From Dyella sp. ASV21 (GTDB taxonomy: Bacteria; Pseudomonadota; Gammaproteobacteria; Xanthomonadales; Rhodanobacteraceae), in contig NZ_JAELTT010000004.1 in NCBI RefSeq assembly GCF_016428975.1, forward strand, positions 61,518 through 125,517: DNA of 64,000 nt. The letters are read 5' to 3'. The notes below the pieces were generated by a model. It was not told the DNA's origin. It saw only the letters and a program-made list of their open reading frames with translations, and ran no database searches. Positions 7,837 to 17,888 of the stretch are shown piece after piece. The position numbers and the translations under genes are program-made. Every line of letters begins with the position of its first letter. Position 1 is the first letter of the stretch.

Positions 7837-9522
7837 ATGAAGTCCCCTTTGCAGTACGTCGATCGCCTTAGCCTGCGTGCCAAGGTGTGGTTGGTGGTCG
7901 CCTTCGTCTTGGCAGGGCTGACCACGCTTACGGTGATCTCCTCGATCGGCAGCCGGCGTCAGCAGCTGGAGTCACGCGAGCATGCGCTGCGGGACGAGGT
8001 GAGCACCGCCACGGCGGTGATGCAGGACTACTACGACCGCTTCAAGGCCGGTGAATTCAGCGAGACCGAGGCGCAGAAGCGCGCGCTGGCCGAACTGCGC
8101 GTGATGCGATGGGGCAACGGCAAGGGCTATGTGTTCGTCTTTGACGGCAACTACATACTGCGCATGCATCCGGTGCTCAGCGGCGATGTGGGCCGCAACG
8201 TGCGTGAGGACAAGGATCCCAACGGTCGCCCGCTGTACCAGTTGATGCTGGCGACCGACCGCGCCAATGGCGCCGGCATCACTGAATACGTATGGCCGAT
8301 GCCGCCGGACAAGCAGCTCGAACCGAAGATGACCTACACCGCCTGGTTCAAGCCGTGGGACATGCATGTCGGTTCGGGTGCCTACTTCGTGGATATCGAC
8401 GCCCAGTTCGCCAGCATGCTGGAAGTGAACCTGTTGCGCGCCCTGCTGGTGGCCTTGCTGGTGATCGCGGTGGTGTGGCGTTCCATGCACAGCATTCGTT
8501 TGAGCATCGGCGGCGAGCCGGCCTTCGCCATGGCCATGGCCGCACGCATCGCCGATGGCGACCTGGCACAGGATGGTGCAAACCGGCAGTTCCGCCCGGG
8601 CAGCATGCTCGAAGCATTACAGCGCATGCGCGGCAAGCTGGCGGAGATCGTGCACGAGGTACAGCAAGGTTCGCAGGTGGTTTCCGCCGCTGCCGGGCAG
8701 ATGGCGCGCGGCAACGACGATCTGTCCCACCGCACCCAGGAGCAGGCCTCCAGCCTGGAGGAAACCGCCGCCTCCATGGAGGAGATGACCTCGGTAGTGC
8801 GCCAGAGCGCCGACAACGCCGGCCATGCGGACCAGCTGGCACGTAGCGCCCGCGCGCAGGCCGAGCGAGGCAGCGAGGTGGCCCAGCGCACCAGCGGCGC
8901 CATGCGCGAGATTGAATCGGCCAGCCGGCAGATCACCGACATCGTGCAGCTGATCGACGACATCGCCTTCCAGACCAATCTATTGGCGCTCAACGCGGCC
9001 GTGGAAGCGGCGCGTGCGGGCGAGCAGGGGCGCGGCTTTGCGGTGGTGGCTGGCGAGGTACGCAACCTGGCCCAGCGCAGTGCCAGTGCGGCCAAGGAGA
9101 TCAAGGCCTTGATCGGCGATACCGTGGGCAAGGTCCACGCCGGTTCGATGCTGGTGGAGGAATCGGGGCAAGTACTGGCCGGCATTGCCGATAGCGTCAA
9201 GCGCGTAACCGACATCGTGGCGGAGATCGCCGCCGCCAGCCAGGAGCAATCCAGCGGCATCGACCAAGTAAACCGGGCCGTGATGCAGATGGACGAGGTC
9301 ACCCAGCAGAACGCAGCCCTGGTGGAAGAGGCCGCCGCTGCCGCGCGGGCCATGCAGGAGCAGGCCGATGCGTTGCAGCGCCAGGTGCGCTACTTCCGCT
9401 TGAACGAGCTCTCCGAGGGCCCGAGCCGGCGGCCGTCCGACCCCGCACCGCAGGCTCCCGTGCGCCCGCTCAAGCCGGCGCCGCCGCAGGCGGTGACGGC
9501 CGACGGCTGGAGCGACTTCTAA
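7837..9522 (+). CDS. Methyl-accepting chemotaxis protein with single-Cache sensor and CheR tether
   Basis: A 561-residue chemoreceptor. TM1 is about residues 14-34, a periplasmic sCache_2-type sensor spans about 40-190 (signatures [42 protein letters not shown]), and TM2 is about 198-214. A HAMP segment and a class-36H-like signalling hairpin with tip [20 protein letters not shown] follow. sCache_2 sensors often bind small organic acids. The protein ends in GWSDF, a match to the xWxxF pentapeptide that tethers CheR (and CheB). ATG 7837 has GAAGG eight bases upstream. It lies between cheA and cheW2 in the same direction. Confidence 0.92.
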   Translation: MKSPLQYVDRLSLRAKVWLVVAFVLAGLTTLTVISSIGSRRQQLESREHALRDEVSTATAVMQDYYDRFKAGEFSETEAQKRALAELRVMRWGNGKGYVFVFDGNYILRMHPVLSGDVGRNVREDKDPNGRPLYQLMLATDRANGAGITEYVWPMPPDKQLEPKMTYTAWFKPWDMHVGSGAYFVDIDAQFASMLEVNLLRALLVALLVIAVVWRSMHSIRLSIGGEPAFAMAMAARIADGDLAQDGANRQFRPGSMLEALQRMRGKLAEIVHEVQQGSQVVSAAAGQMARGNDDLSHRTQEQASSLEETAASMEEMTSVVRQSADNAGHADQLARSARAQAERGSEVAQRTSGAMREIESASRQITDIVQLIDDIAFQTNLLALNAAVEAARAGEQGRGFAVVAGEVRNLAQRSASAAKEIKALIGDTVGKVHAGSMLVEESGQVLAGIADSVKRVTDIVAEIAAASQEQSSGIDQVNRAVMQMDEVTQQNAALVEEAAAAARAMQEQADALQRQVRYFRLNELSEGPSRRPSDPAPQAPVRPLKPAPPQAVTADGWSDF

Positions 9523-9567
9523 GCCGATCCACGTACGCGCGATAGGGCATTTCGCCTACTGCGCCAC

Positions 9568-9594
9568 TCAAGTTTCCCCCGTTACCGCCGATTC
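9568..9594 (+). promoter_or_regulatory. Sigma-28 (FliA) promoter before cheW2
   Basis: TCAAGTTT (9568-9575), an 11-base spacer, then GCCGATTC (9587-9594), close to TAAAGTTT-N11-GCCGATAA. It lies 46 bases before the cheW2 start, in the 118-bp gap after the first mcp, and would drive cheW-mcp-cheR-cheD and perhaps the genes beyond. Confidence 0.8.
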
Positions 9595-9640
9595 AGTTTC
9601 CGAATGGGACCGCGCAGTGGGTCCCGACGACGAGGCAAAC

Positions 9641-10147
9641 ATGTCCGATAACACCCGGAGCGAGGCGCTCCAGTCGCAGTACCTCACCGTGAACCTCGCC
9701 CACGAGGAATACGGCATCGACATTCTGGCGGTGCGCGAGATCCGTGGTTGGACGCCGGTCACGCGCATTCCGCAGGCGCCGCACTACGTGCTGGGCGTGC
9801 TCAACCTGCGCGGCGCGATCGTGCCCGTGATCGACATGCGCCTGCGCTTTGGTCTGGAGCGCGAAACCTACACCGCCACCACCGTCACCGTGATCATCAC
9901 CGTGGCCGGCCGCCATTTCGGCGTCGTGGTGGATGCGGTGTCCGACGTGCTTGACGTGAGCGACGACGCCATTCGCCCCGTGCCTGACCTGGGCACCACG
10001 GTGGATACCGAATACCTCAAGGGGCTCACTTCCACCGGCGAGCGCATGGTGCTGCTGCTGGACGTGGACAAGCTGTTGCAGCCCCACGATGCCCAGATGC
10101 TGGAGGCGGCGCTGCCCGCTGCCTCTGATGTGAAAGCCGTGGCCTGA
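9641..10147 (+). CDS. cheW: Chemotaxis adaptor protein CheW
   Basis: A 168-residue canonical Che[23 protein letters not shown], then [31 protein letters not shown], and [14 protein letters not shown] at the end. It bridges receptors and CheA-P5. ATG 9641 is preferred over 9617 because GACGAGG precedes it at a suitable distance and the protein then starts like its relatives. A sigma-28 promoter lies immediately upstream. Its stop codon abuts the next receptor gene, whose own start is 26 bp further on. Confidence 0.93.
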   Translation: MSDNTRSEALQSQYLTVNLAHEEYGIDILAVREIRGWTPVTRIPQAPHYVLGVLNLRGAIVPVIDMRLRFGLERETYTATTVTVIITVAGRHFGVVVDAVSDVLDVSDDAIRPVPDLGTTVDTEYLKGLTSTGERMVLLLDVDKLLQPHDAQMLEAALPAASDVKAVA

Positions 10148-10173
10148 TGGATTTAGCAGGAAGTCGAATCGTC

Positions 10174-11886
10174 ATGAAGAAATTTGCTTTGAAGATGCCT
10201 CAGCTGTCTGTGCGCAACCGCCTGCGCGTGGTGTTCGGCCTGCTGGGCCTGATGTTGATCGGCGGCGCGGTGATCGGTCTGGGTTCCATGCAGATGCAGA
10301 ACAACGGCATGGGCAGGATTTACGAAGAGGAGATCGTGCCGACCCAGTTGGCCTCCCAGATCTCCACGCGCTCGCTGATGTCGTTCATCCTGCTGGGTGA
10401 GTCCAGCTCGCTGGTCAGCAAGCCCGAGCAGGTGAAGGCCAAACTGGCCGAGTACGACAAGATCCAGGCGGAAATGAACGAGCTCAAGAAGCAGTTCGCC
10501 GCCATTCCCATGAGCGAGGCGGTCAAGAAGCCGTACGACGCATGGCGTTCGACCGACGCCGACTACGCCGATGCCAAGAGCATGCTGGTCGATGCGCTCA
10601 AGCAGGGCGATACCGGCGCCAACGAGCTACTGGAAATGCAGGTGCGCCCGTTGATGATGGAGCGCCAGGACGCGCTGGCGAAGATGGTGGACGCGCAGCG
10701 CGCGGACGCCAAGCAGATCTTCGACGACCAGGTGTCGCGTTACCACGCCATCCGCGCGCTCAGCATCGCTGCGCTGCTGGCGGGCATGCTGATCGCCAGC
10801 ATCATGGCGGTGCTGTTGATGCGCTCGATCCTGAGCACGCTGGGCGTGGCGGTGAAGGTGGCCGACGACATCGCGACCGGCAAGCTGGGTCACGATATCA
10901 AGGTGACCCGCAACGATGAGCTGGGCGAGTTGCTCGGCGCGCTGCGCACCATGGACGAGCGCCTTAGCACCATCGTGGGCGAAGTGCGTCATGGCGCGGG
11001 CTCGGTGAGCTCGGCGGCGCAGCAGATCGCTCGCGGCAACGACGATCTGAGCCAGCGTACGCAGGAGCAGGCCTCCAGCCTGGAAGAGACTGCCTCGTCG
11101 ATGGAGGAGATGACCTCTACCGTCAAGCAGAACGCCGAGAACGCCAGCCATGCGAACCAACTGGCGACCGCGACCCGTCGCCAGGCGGAGCACGGCGGCG
11201 AAGTGGCCTCCCAGGCCAGCGCGGCGATGCGCGAGATCAACGAATCCAGCCGCAAGATTTCCGAGATCGTCAGCCTGATCGATGAAATCGCCTTCCAGAC
11301 CAACCTGTTGGCGCTCAACGCCGCCGTGGAAGCGGCGCGTGCCGGCGAGCAGGGCCGCGGCTTCGCGGTGGTGGCGACCGAGGTGCGCAACCTGGCGCAG
11401 CGCAGTGCCGGTGCGGCCAAGGAGATCAAGGGCCTGATCAACGACAGCGCCGACAAGGTGCGCGTGGGTTCCTCGCTGGTGGATCAGTCCGGCAAGGCGC
11501 TGGCGGAGATCGTGGACAGCGTGAAGAAGGTCACCGACATCGTGGCCGAGATCGCCGCCGCGAGCCAGGAGCAGTCGGCGGGCATCGACCAGGTGAACCA
11601 CGCCGTGCTGCAGATGGACGAGATGACCCAGCAGAACGCCGCCTTGGTGGAAGAAGCGGCCGCCGCTGCCCGTGCCATGCACGAGCAGGCCGGTGAGCTG
11701 GCGCGCCAGGTGAGCTTCTTCCAGGTGGGCGAGAGCAAGTCGTCCGTTGCCAGCGAAAAGGCACGTTCGCAGACCGTGATGGAAGAAGCCGAAGCGGTGT
11801 TCGCCGCTGTGCGCGGCAGCTCGTCGCCCGCCTCCCGTCCGCCGCGCAGCGAAGCGGCTGACGCAGGTTCCTGGAAGGAATTCTGA
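10174..11886 (+). CDS. Methyl-accepting chemotaxis protein with four-helix-bundle sensor and CheR tether
   Basis: A 570-residue receptor. TM1 is about 18-38 ([21 protein letters not shown]) and the periplasmic helical domain about 39-190 resembles the Tar/Tsr-like 4HB sensor. TM2 is about 194-216, followed by HAMP and a signalling hairpin with tip [20 protein letters not shown] near 376-395. The tail ends SWKEF, an xWxxF CheR tether. ATG 10174 with AGGAAG ten bases upstream is chosen; an alternative ATG at 10147 overlaps the cheW stop but adds nine atypical residues. The cytoplasmic half is very similar to the receptor at 7837, suggesting duplication with a sensor swap (inference). Confidence 0.92.
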   Translation: MKKFALKMPQLSVRNRLRVVFGLLGLMLIGGAVIGLGSMQMQNNGMGRIYEEEIVPTQLASQISTRSLMSFILLGESSSLVSKPEQVKAKLAEYDKIQAEMNELKKQFAAIPMSEAVKKPYDAWRSTDADYADAKSMLVDALKQGDTGANELLEMQVRPLMMERQDALAKMVDAQRADAKQIFDDQVSRYHAIRALSIAALLAGMLIASIMAVLLMRSILSTLGVAVKVADDIATGKLGHDIKVTRNDELGELLGALRTMDERLSTIVGEVRHGAGSVSSAAQQIARGNDDLSQRTQEQASSLEETASSMEEMTSTVKQNAENASHANQLATATRRQAEHGGEVASQASAAMREINESSRKISEIVSLIDEIAFQTNLLALNAAVEAARAGEQGRGFAVVATEVRNLAQRSAGAAKEIKGLINDSADKVRVGSSLVDQSGKALAEIVDSVKKVTDIVAEIAAASQEQSAGIDQVNHAVLQMDEMTQQNAALVEEAAAAARAMHEQAGELARQVSFFQVGESKSSVASEKARSQTVMEEAEAVFAAVRGSSSPASRPPRSEAADAGSWKEF

Positions 11887-11888
11887 GC

Positions 11889-12770
11889 ATGACCACCGCC
11901 GCCACGATGGATAACAACAACGCCGTGGCGGGCATGGGTGGCCCGTCACTAGGCAACGCGGAGTTCGAGTTCCTGCGGGCGTTCGTCTACGAGCACTGCG
12001 GGATCTCGCTGGGGGAACACAAGCGGCAGCTGGTACAAGGGCGCTTGCTGCGCCGGCTGCGCGCGCTGAAGCTGCGTGATTTCGCCGATTACTGCGAACT
12101 GCTGCGGCGCGATCCGCACGGTGAACTGGGCGAGCTGGCCAGCGCCATCAGCACCAATGTCACGGCGTTCTTCCGCGAGTCGCATCACTTCGACTTGCTC
12201 AGCAACGAGCTGCTGCCACGCTGGATCGCCGAGAAGAAGAAGGACGGCGGCCGCCTGCGCATCTGGTCGGCTGGCTGCGCCACCGGTGAGGAACCCTACA
12301 CCCTGGCCATCGTGCTGGCCGAAGCGCTGGAGAAACATGGCGCTCAGGTCGACGCCAAGATTCTTGCCACCGACTTGTCGCCGCAAGCGCTGGAGACGGC
12401 ACGCAAGGGTGTGTATCCCATCGAACGACTGGAAGGCGTGAGCGACGAGCGTCGCCGCCGCTGGTTCCTGCGTGGGGAAGGGGAGTACGCGCAGTTCGCG
12501 TGCGTGCACCCGCGTCTGCGCGAGCTCGTAAGCATCCTGCCGCTGAACCTGCTTCACGATTGGCCGATGCAGGGTCCGTTCGACGCGATCTTCTGCCGCA
12601 ACGTGGTGATCTATTTCGACAAGCCCACCAAGCAGCGCCTGTTCCAGCGTTACGCCGGATTGCTGCCGGAAGGGGGCTATTTGTTCCTTGGCCACTCTGA
12701 GTCCATGTACGGACTCAATGACAGTTTTGACCTGATCGGACGCACGGTCTACCGGAAACGCAGCCCATGA
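11889..12770 (+). CDS. cheR: Chemotaxis glutamate methyltransferase CheR
   Basis: A 293-residue protein with the N-terminal helical CheR domain (EHCGISLGEHKRQLVQGRL) and a C-terminal SAM-dependent methyltransferase domain with IWSAGCATGEEPYTLA (SAM loop), ILATDLS, FDAIFCRNVVIYF and LFLGHSES. It methylates receptor glutamates during adaptation. The neighbouring receptors end in xWxxF tethers that bind the beta-subdomain of such CheRs. It starts at ATG 11889, two bases after the mcp stop, with GGAAGGA upstream. It overlaps cheD by four bases (ATGA), so the two are translationally coupled. Confidence 0.95.
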   Translation: MTTAATMDNNNAVAGMGGPSLGNAEFEFLRAFVYEHCGISLGEHKRQLVQGRLLRRLRALKLRDFADYCELLRRDPHGELGELASAISTNVTAFFRESHHFDLLSNELLPRWIAEKKKDGGRLRIWSAGCATGEEPYTLAIVLAEALEKHGAQVDAKILATDLSPQALETARKGVYPIERLEGVSDERRRRWFLRGEGEYAQFACVHPRLRELVSILPLNLLHDWPMQGPFDAIFCRNVVIYFDKPTKQRLFQRYAGLLPEGGYLFLGHSESMYGLNDSFDLIGRTVYRKRSP

Positions 12771-13426
12771 GCGTCCCTGCTGTACAGATTCCCGCCGGGT
12801 CCAGTTACGACCCCGCCCGCGTATTGCCCGGTTTCGAGCATCTGCGGCGTTTCTGGGACCCCGCTCACGGCTGTGTCACGGTGAAGGTGCTGCCCGGCGA
12901 CTACTACGTCAGCCAGCAGGACGAAATGATCTCCACCGTGCTCGGCTCCTGCGTATCGGCCTGTGTGTTCGATCGCTTGCGGCGTCTGGGTGGCATGAAT
13001 CACTTCATGCTGCCCGAGCCGCTGGGCGGCGAGCGCGGCAGCTGGGCCGATACCGTGGGGCGCGCGGCGCGCTACGGCAACGACGCCATGGAACAGCTGA
13101 TCAACGCGATCCTCAAGGCCGGCGGCCAGCGCGCCAACCTGGAAGTAAAAGTGTTCGGCGGTGGCCGCGTGCTGGCCACCATGACCGACATCGGCCAGCG
13201 CAACATCGCCTTCGTGCGGCGCTACCTGGAGGCCGAGCGCCTGCCGGTGAGCGCCGAGGACCTTGGCGACGTGCATCCGCGTCATGTGCAGTTTTTCCCC
13301 AGCACCGGCAAGGTGCGCGTGCGTCAACTGCGCGGTCGCGCCGACAAGGTGCTGGTGGACGGCGAGCGGCTTTACCTCAAGCGTTTGGCAAATGATCCGA
13401 TAAAGGGAGAGGTGGAGCTGTTCTGA
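12767..13426 (+). CDS. cheD: Chemoreceptor glutamine deamidase CheD
   Basis: A 219-residue CheD. The catalytic Cys62 lies in [13 protein letters not shown], His79 in [10 protein letters not shown], and the third triad residue (Thr/Ser) in the KVFGGG segment region. CheD deamidates receptor glutamines to glutamates and in some species is regulated by CheC or CheY. There is no cheC here. The protein is longer than Bacillus/Thermotoga CheD (about 160) because of a 40-residue N-terminal stretch and a C-terminal tail ending GEVELF. The same tail (GEIELF) ends the MCP-like protein at 14649. Start ATG 12767 overlaps cheR. Confidence 0.95.
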   Translation: MSVPAVQIPAGSSYDPARVLPGFEHLRRFWDPAHGCVTVKVLPGDYYVSQQDEMISTVLGSCVSACVFDRLRRLGGMNHFMLPEPLGGERGSWADTVGRAARYGNDAMEQLINAILKAGGQRANLEVKVFGGGRVLATMTDIGQRNIAFVRRYLEAERLPVSAEDLGDVHPRHVQFFPSTGKVRVRQLRGRADKVLVDGERLYLKRLANDPIKGEVELF

Positions 13427-13469
13427 CGCGCAGGGCGCGGCAGCAGACTCCTGGCAAGCATCCGGCGCC

Positions 13470-13508
13470 GGCACGGGCCTACCGGCATGGGCGCAGCGCG
13501 CCCGTGCC
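13470..13508. repeat. Inverted repeat in the cheD-cheB gap
   Basis: GGCACGGGC at 13470-13478 and its perfect complement GCCCGTGCC at 13500-13508 flank a GC-rich 21-base loop, 27 bp before the cheB start. There is no T-run, so it is more likely an mRNA stability or attenuation element than a terminator. Confidence 0.4.
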
Positions 13509-13535
13509 GCACGACGAAGACGAGACGAATACGCA

Positions 13536-14633
13536 ATGGAAAGAGTTCGCGTCCTGGTGGTCGATGACTCCGCACTCGTGCGGAAGCTGCTGTCGACCAT
13601 GCTCTCGTGCGATCCCTGCATCGAGGTGGTCGGCACGGCTGCCGACCCGCTGATTGCCCGCGACAAGATCAAACAGCTCAACCCCGATGTGCTCACGCTC
13701 GACGTGGAGATGCCCCGCATGGACGGCATCACCTTCCTCGAGAACCTGATGCGCCTGCGCCCGATGCCCGTGGTGATGGTGTCTTCGCTGACCCAGGAAG
13801 GCGCCGAAGTGACGCTGCGTGCGCTGGAGCTGGGCGCGGTGGACTTCTTCACCAAGCCGGGCAACGACCTTGCCAGCACCTTTGCCGAAGGCGCGCAGGA
13901 AATTTGCGCCAAGGTAAAGCTGGCCGCACTCGCCAAGCCGCGCCAGCGCACGGCCGTGCGCAAGCTCGATGTGCCGCCGCGACTCACCGCCGACGCGGTG
14001 CTGCCGCGCGCGCAGACCGCCGGCACGCGCGGCGGCAGCCCGATCATCGCCATCGGTGCCTCTACCGGCGGCACCGAAGCGATTCGCGTGGTGCTGGAGG
14101 CCATGCCGCCCGATGCGCCGCCGATCGTGATTACCCAACATATTCCCGCCGCCTTCAGTGGTCCGTTCGCCGCTCGCATGGACACCTGTTCCGCCATGCG
14201 CGTGTGCGAAGCGCGCGATGGTCAGCCGCTGCAGCCGGGGCACGCTTACATCGCGCCCGGCAGCGAGCACCTGCTGGTGATGTGGGACGGCGCCAAGTAC
14301 GTCTGCCGCCTGCACAACGGGCCACCGGTGAATCGGCATAAACCCAGCGTGGACGTGCTGTTCCGTTCCATGGCCGCCAGTGTGGGCCGGGCCGGCATTG
14401 CCGCGCTGCTCACCGGCATGGGCGACGACGGCGCGCGTGGCCTGCAGGAAATGCAGCAGGCCGGTGCCCGCACGCTGGTGCAGGACGAGGAGTCCTCGGT
14501 GGTGTGGGGCATGCCCGGCGCCGCGTGGAAGCTGGGCGCCGCCGACGAAAAGCTTCCGCTAGACCATATCGCCGCGCGCCTGCTCGCGCTGGCGCATCAA
14601 CCCCTTCTCCGCGCCGCTGTGCCGGCCACCTGA
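13536..14633 (+). CDS. cheB: Chemotaxis protein-glutamate methylesterase/deamidase CheB
   Basis: A 365-residue two-domain enzyme. The receiver has Asp10-Asp11, phospho-acceptor Asp56 in [12 protein letters not shown] and the TKPG motif. After a linker, the esterase domain has Ser176 in GASTGG, His202 in TQHIP and Asp298 in TGMGDDGA. It removes receptor methyl groups when phosphorylated by CheA. ATG 13536 follows a 109-bp gap after cheD; ACGAAGACGAGACG upstream is only a modest ribosome-binding site. Having both CheD and CheB gives two deamidase-capable enzymes, as in many gammaproteobacterial che2-type clusters. Confidence 0.96.
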   Translation: MERVRVLVVDDSALVRKLLSTMLSCDPCIEVVGTAADPLIARDKIKQLNPDVLTLDVEMPRMDGITFLENLMRLRPMPVVMVSSLTQEGAEVTLRALELGAVDFFTKPGNDLASTFAEGAQEICAKVKLAALAKPRQRTAVRKLDVPPRLTADAVLPRAQTAGTRGGSPIIAIGASTGGTEAIRVVLEAMPPDAPPIVITQHIPAAFSGPFAARMDTCSAMRVCEARDGQPLQPGHAYIAPGSEHLLVMWDGAKYVCRLHNGPPVNRHKPSVDVLFRSMAASVGRAGIAALLTGMGDDGARGLQEMQQAGARTLVQDEESSVVWGMPGAAWKLGAADEKLPLDHIAARLLALAHQPLLRAAVPAT

Positions 14634-14648
14634 TTGTTCGGATATCCC

Positions 14649-15833
14649 ATGGACGCCATCTATACCTTCATGCGCGTGCGACCCGTGGTCGGCCTGGTCG
14701 CCAGTGCCGCCGCCCTGTTGTTGACCTTGCTATGGCCATCCGCATGGCTACCGCCGGTGCTGATCGTGCTGGTCGCCGCCGCCTGGATTGTGGAAATGCG
14801 CCGTACTCCGCCGGTGGTGCGGACGGTGGTGGAAGAATCCCTGGCGCATCACGCGCCAGTGCGCGAGGCGCTGGAAGAAGTGCGCACCTCGCTGGTCGAT
14901 GAAATGGGCCATGCGACCCGCGAGCTGCATCAGGCGCTGGATCTGTTGCGCGACGCCGTGTCCGAACTGGGCGGCGGCTTCGATGGCCTTTCGCGCAAGA
15001 CCGGCATGCAGCAATCGCTGCTGCGCCAGATCATCGACGTGCAGAACGGTGGGGTATCCGTGCAGGATTTCGCCGCTCGCACCGGTGACCTGTTGGAGCA
15101 CTTCGTGGGCATGGTGGTGCAGATGTCGCGCGAAAGCCTGCGCATCGTCTACCGCATCGACGGCATGGCCAAGGAAATGGACGCGGTGTTCGGCCTGCTG
15201 AAGAACGTGAACACCATTGCCGAAGAGACCAACTTGCTGGCACTCAACGCAGCCATCGAGGCGGCGCGTGCAGGCGAATCCGGTCGCGGCTTTGCGGTGG
15301 TGGCCGGCGAAATCCGCAACCTCGCCAGCCACTCCAACCAATTCAATGAGCAGATCGGCAGCCACGTTGAACGCGCCCGCTCCGCCATGGAACAGTTGCG
15401 TGGTCTGGTCGGCACCATGGCCTCGCAGGATCTGAACGTGGCGTTGTCGGCCAAGGGCGGCATCGACGCGATGATGGCGCATGTAACCGAGAGCGATGCG
15501 CGTACCAGCCAGGTAGCCGACCAGGTGGTGGAGATCAATCGCGGCCTGGGCACCGACGTTGCCACCACGGTGCGTTCGCTGCAGTTCGAAGACATCCTCA
15601 GCCAGCTCATCAACCAGACCCGCCAGCGCCTGGTCGAGTTGCAGGAAGTCACCAGCGAGTGCACGCGGGATATCGAAGACCTGGCCTGCAGCTCCGTCGA
15701 CGCCGAACTGCTGGCACAGCGCGCCGAGCGCGTACGCAGCCGCCTGGCGATCCAGCGCGAGAAGGCACGTATCCGTTCGCGTGGCCCCGCGCTGCAGAAC
15801 TCGATGGATGCCGGTGAGATCGAACTGTTCTAA
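14649..15833 (+). CDS. Membrane-anchored MCP-like protein without periplasmic sensor
   Basis: A 394-residue protein. Two hydrophobic stretches (about 10-27 and 30-46) are separated by only a few residues, so no periplasmic ligand domain exists and HAMP is not apparent. A coiled-coil region leads to a receptor-like hairpin tip, [35 protein letters not shown] split over about 195-230. The descending helix is unusual, containing [17 protein letters not shown], and the C-terminus is GEIELF. It probably inserts in or caps the chemoreceptor array, or works with the STAS protein encoded 12 bp downstream. ATG 14649 is preferred to a TTG at 14634. Methylation sites are not obvious. Confidence 0.8.
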   Translation: MDAIYTFMRVRPVVGLVASAAALLLTLLWPSAWLPPVLIVLVAAAWIVEMRRTPPVVRTVVEESLAHHAPVREALEEVRTSLVDEMGHATRELHQALDLLRDAVSELGGGFDGLSRKTGMQQSLLRQIIDVQNGGVSVQDFAARTGDLLEHFVGMVVQMSRESLRIVYRIDGMAKEMDAVFGLLKNVNTIAEETNLLALNAAIEAARAGESGRGFAVVAGEIRNLASHSNQFNEQIGSHVERARSAMEQLRGLVGTMASQDLNVALSAKGGIDAMMAHVTESDARTSQVADQVVEINRGLGTDVATTVRSLQFEDILSQLINQTRQRLVELQEVTSECTRDIEDLACSSVDAELLAQRAERVRSRLAIQREKARIRSRGPALQNSMDAGEIELF

Positions 15834-15845
15834 AGGATGCCTGCC

Positions 15846-16148
15846 ATGAGCCTGACCGTTCACCACGATACCGAACAAGATTGCCTGACCCTGCAGCTGG
15901 GCGAACGCTTTGACTTCAGCGTGCATCGCGACTTTCACGACGCCTGCCTGGGTGGGCGCGTGGCCCGCAGCTACGTAATCGACCTGGGGGAAGTTACCAG
16001 CATGGATAGCTCCGCTCTTGGCATGTTGATGCTGCTGCGCGAACACGCAGGCTCCGACCGCGCCGATATCCGCATCGTCAACGCTGGCACCAGCCTGCGC
16101 GGCACCCTGCGCGTGGCCGGCTTCGATAAGCTGTTCGTGCTGCATTGA
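15846..16148 (+). CDS. STAS-domain protein (anti-sigma-factor-antagonist-like)
   Basis: A 100-residue STAS protein with the core SYVIDLGEVTSMDSSALGML. The DSSALG motif matches the phosphorylatable serine site of SpoIIAA/RsbV-type antagonists, unlike the Asp-Thr-Ala of the other STAS protein at 4857. It starts at ATG 15846 with AGGA eight bases upstream, 12 bp after the MCP-like gene, and so is probably co-transcribed. Its cognate kinase is not in the window. It could be an array-associated regulator or a partner-switch component. A GC-rich hairpin without T-run at 16157-16175 follows. Confidence 0.82.
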   Translation: MSLTVHHDTEQDCLTLQLGERFDFSVHRDFHDACLGGRVARSYVIDLGEVTSMDSSALGMLMLLREHAGSDRADIRIVNAGTSLRGTLRVAGFDKLFVLH

Positions 16149-16156
16149 ACCTCGGC

Positions 16157-16175
16157 GCCCCGCTCAGGGCGGGGC
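16157..16175 (+). terminator. Hairpin at the end of the chemotaxis cluster
   Basis: GCCCCGC (16157-16163) pairs with GCGGGGC (16169-16175) across a 5-base loop, right after the last STAS gene. It lacks a T-run, so it is at best a weak or Rho-assisted terminator. Confidence 0.4.
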
Positions 16176-16256
16176 AACCGATGTGGGCACACGGCGTGCC
16201 CCGCGATATGCTCGCGCCCGAGGACGGCCACCGGGTCGACGATCAGGGAGGGAGTG

Positions 16257-17858
16257 ATGGCGCGGATAGCTTGGTTGTTGGCGGCCGGATTGGTCGCCGT
16301 GGGGGGAGCGCTCGGTGGAGCGGTATGGTTTCGGAATGCGACCCCCTCAGCGTCGGAGCCACAGGATATGGCGGCTGCCGTGCAGTCAATGCGGCGCGTT
16401 CATGTGGTGGTGCCGCCTTACAGCGAGGCGGAATACCATGCGTTTCTCGAGGCGGCTCGCAAAGCCGAGGCTATCGAGGATCCCTTGCAGCGATGCCTTG
16501 CCTATCCGGAGCCTCCGGGACTGCACTGGTCCAAGGCGGTCACGTCGGCGTATTGCCATTACCTGCTGGACCCGGTGGTAACCCTGGCGCAAGCGCGCGA
16601 CTGGATCGAGCAAGGGCATGTAGCCGAACTGGAGGCGCAGCTCGCGCGCGCCAAGGAAATCCAGCTCAATCGCACCGGTATACCCGGCCTGCTGGACGCC
16701 ACCTATAACCATATTTTTCGTGATGGCTCGGCGGACACGCGCGCGCTGATGGATGCGTGGAAGCGGCAGGCGCCGGACAGCCCCTACGCACTCGCCGCCA
16801 GCGGCGTGGCGTACGTGGCGATGGCCCAGCGTCAACGTGGCGGTAATTACGTGTCGGAGACGCCGCAGAGCAACTTCGAGGCAATGCATCGCTTGCTGGA
16901 GCAGGCGAGAACGGATCTGGACCGTGCCGTTGAGCTCGATCCCAAGATGACGCCGGCCTATGGCGCCATGCTCTATGCCGCCACGCTCGATAGCGATAGC
17001 GCATACGGCGTCAGCGCGGCCAAGCGTGCGCTGGCGATGGACCCGGCGAATTTCCCCATCTATGCGCGATTGGTGTGGGGCAGTCAGCCCAAGTGGGGCG
17101 GTAGCGTGGAGCAGATGCAGCGCGTGATTGACGATGCTCAGCGTCATGCGGCCGAGAACCCGTTGCTGCTCCTGCTGTTGTCAGAACGCAGTGGCGGCGA
17201 GGATTACGTGGAGAACTGTCGTTGCGATGAGCAAGGAGAATTCACACTCTATCGCACGGTGTTCGCCGAGGCGCCGCCGTTAAATATGCTGATGAGCGCC
17301 GGTTGGGCTGCTGCCGACCGAGACAATGCGGCGTTATCGGTGATCTACCGCTCTGAGCTGCTGCGCTTTGATCCCAGCCAGCTCCAGCATCGGCAGGGCC
17401 GCGCCTATGGGTTGCTTCGGCTGGGCGAAACCGACTGGGCACTGGCCGAAGGCGACGCGCTGGTGAAGTTGGGGCCGCAGGACGCCAATGCCTACGCCGT
17501 GCGAGGACAAGCACGGCGCATGCTGGGTCAGTCGGCCCCAGCGCTTGCCGATCTGGAGCAGTCGTTGCGCTTAAACCCCTCTGATGCGTGGACGCTGTCC
17601 GCCATGGGCGATATCTACATCAACGATATGCACGATTGGGACAAGGGGTGGGAGGTTGCCAACCGCATGCTGCAATTGGCACCGGACAATCCGAATGGCT
17701 GGTTTATGCGTGCGGCCATCCAGAAGGAGCAACCCCGTGACGGCCTGGATCAGACCATTGCGGACTTTCAGGCGCGGTTTGGCCAGGACCCTAGCAAGCA
17801 GCAGTTGGTGCAGCAGATGCTGGCCATGAAAGAGCCGGCGAAACCGCCGCATTCGTAA
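16257..17858 (+). CDS. DUF4034/TPR-containing exported or membrane-anchored protein
   Basis: A 533-residue protein with an N-terminal hydrophobic segment (IAWLLAAGLVAVGGALGGAVWF) serving as signal anchor. Next is a DUF4034-like region with YSEAEYHAFLEAARKAEAIEDPLQRCLAYPEPPG split across about 45-85. C-terminal tetratricopeptide-like helices are found between about 370 and 480 (TDWALAEGDALVKLGP, SAPALADLEQSLRLNP, WDKGWEVANRMLQLAP). The function is unknown; TPRs suggest protein contacts in the periplasm. GTG 16254 directly precedes ATG 16257 and the GGGAGGGA site is closest to it; ATG is chosen. It ends 30 bp from the convergent diguanylate cyclase gene. Confidence 0.75.
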   Translation: MARIAWLLAAGLVAVGGALGGAVWFRNATPSASEPQDMAAAVQSMRRVHVVVPPYSEAEYHAFLEAARKAEAIEDPLQRCLAYPEPPGLHWSKAVTSAYCHYLLDPVVTLAQARDWIEQGHVAELEAQLARAKEIQLNRTGIPGLLDATYNHIFRDGSADTRALMDAWKRQAPDSPYALAASGVAYVAMAQRQRGGNYVSETPQSNFEAMHRLLEQARTDLDRAVELDPKMTPAYGAMLYAATLDSDSAYGVSAAKRALAMDPANFPIYARLVWGSQPKWGGSVEQMQRVIDDAQRHAAENPLLLLLLSERSGGEDYVENCRCDEQGEFTLYRTVFAEAPPLNMLMSAGWAAADRDNAALSVIYRSELLRFDPSQLQHRQGRAYGLLRLGETDWALAEGDALVKLGPQDANAYAVRGQARRMLGQSAPALADLEQSLRLNPSDAWTLSAMGDIYINDMHDWDKGWEVANRMLQLAPDNPNGWFMRAAIQKEQPRDGLDQTIADFQARFGQDPSKQQLVQQMLAMKEPAKPPHS

Positions 17859-17888
17859 GGCGGGTGGCGAGGCGCTTTGTCGCCTACG

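Noticed and set aside
10627..11949. A 440-codon minus-strand frame over the second receptor
   Set aside because: Antisense shadow of the repetitive signalling domain; His/Arg/Leu-rich and without start signals.
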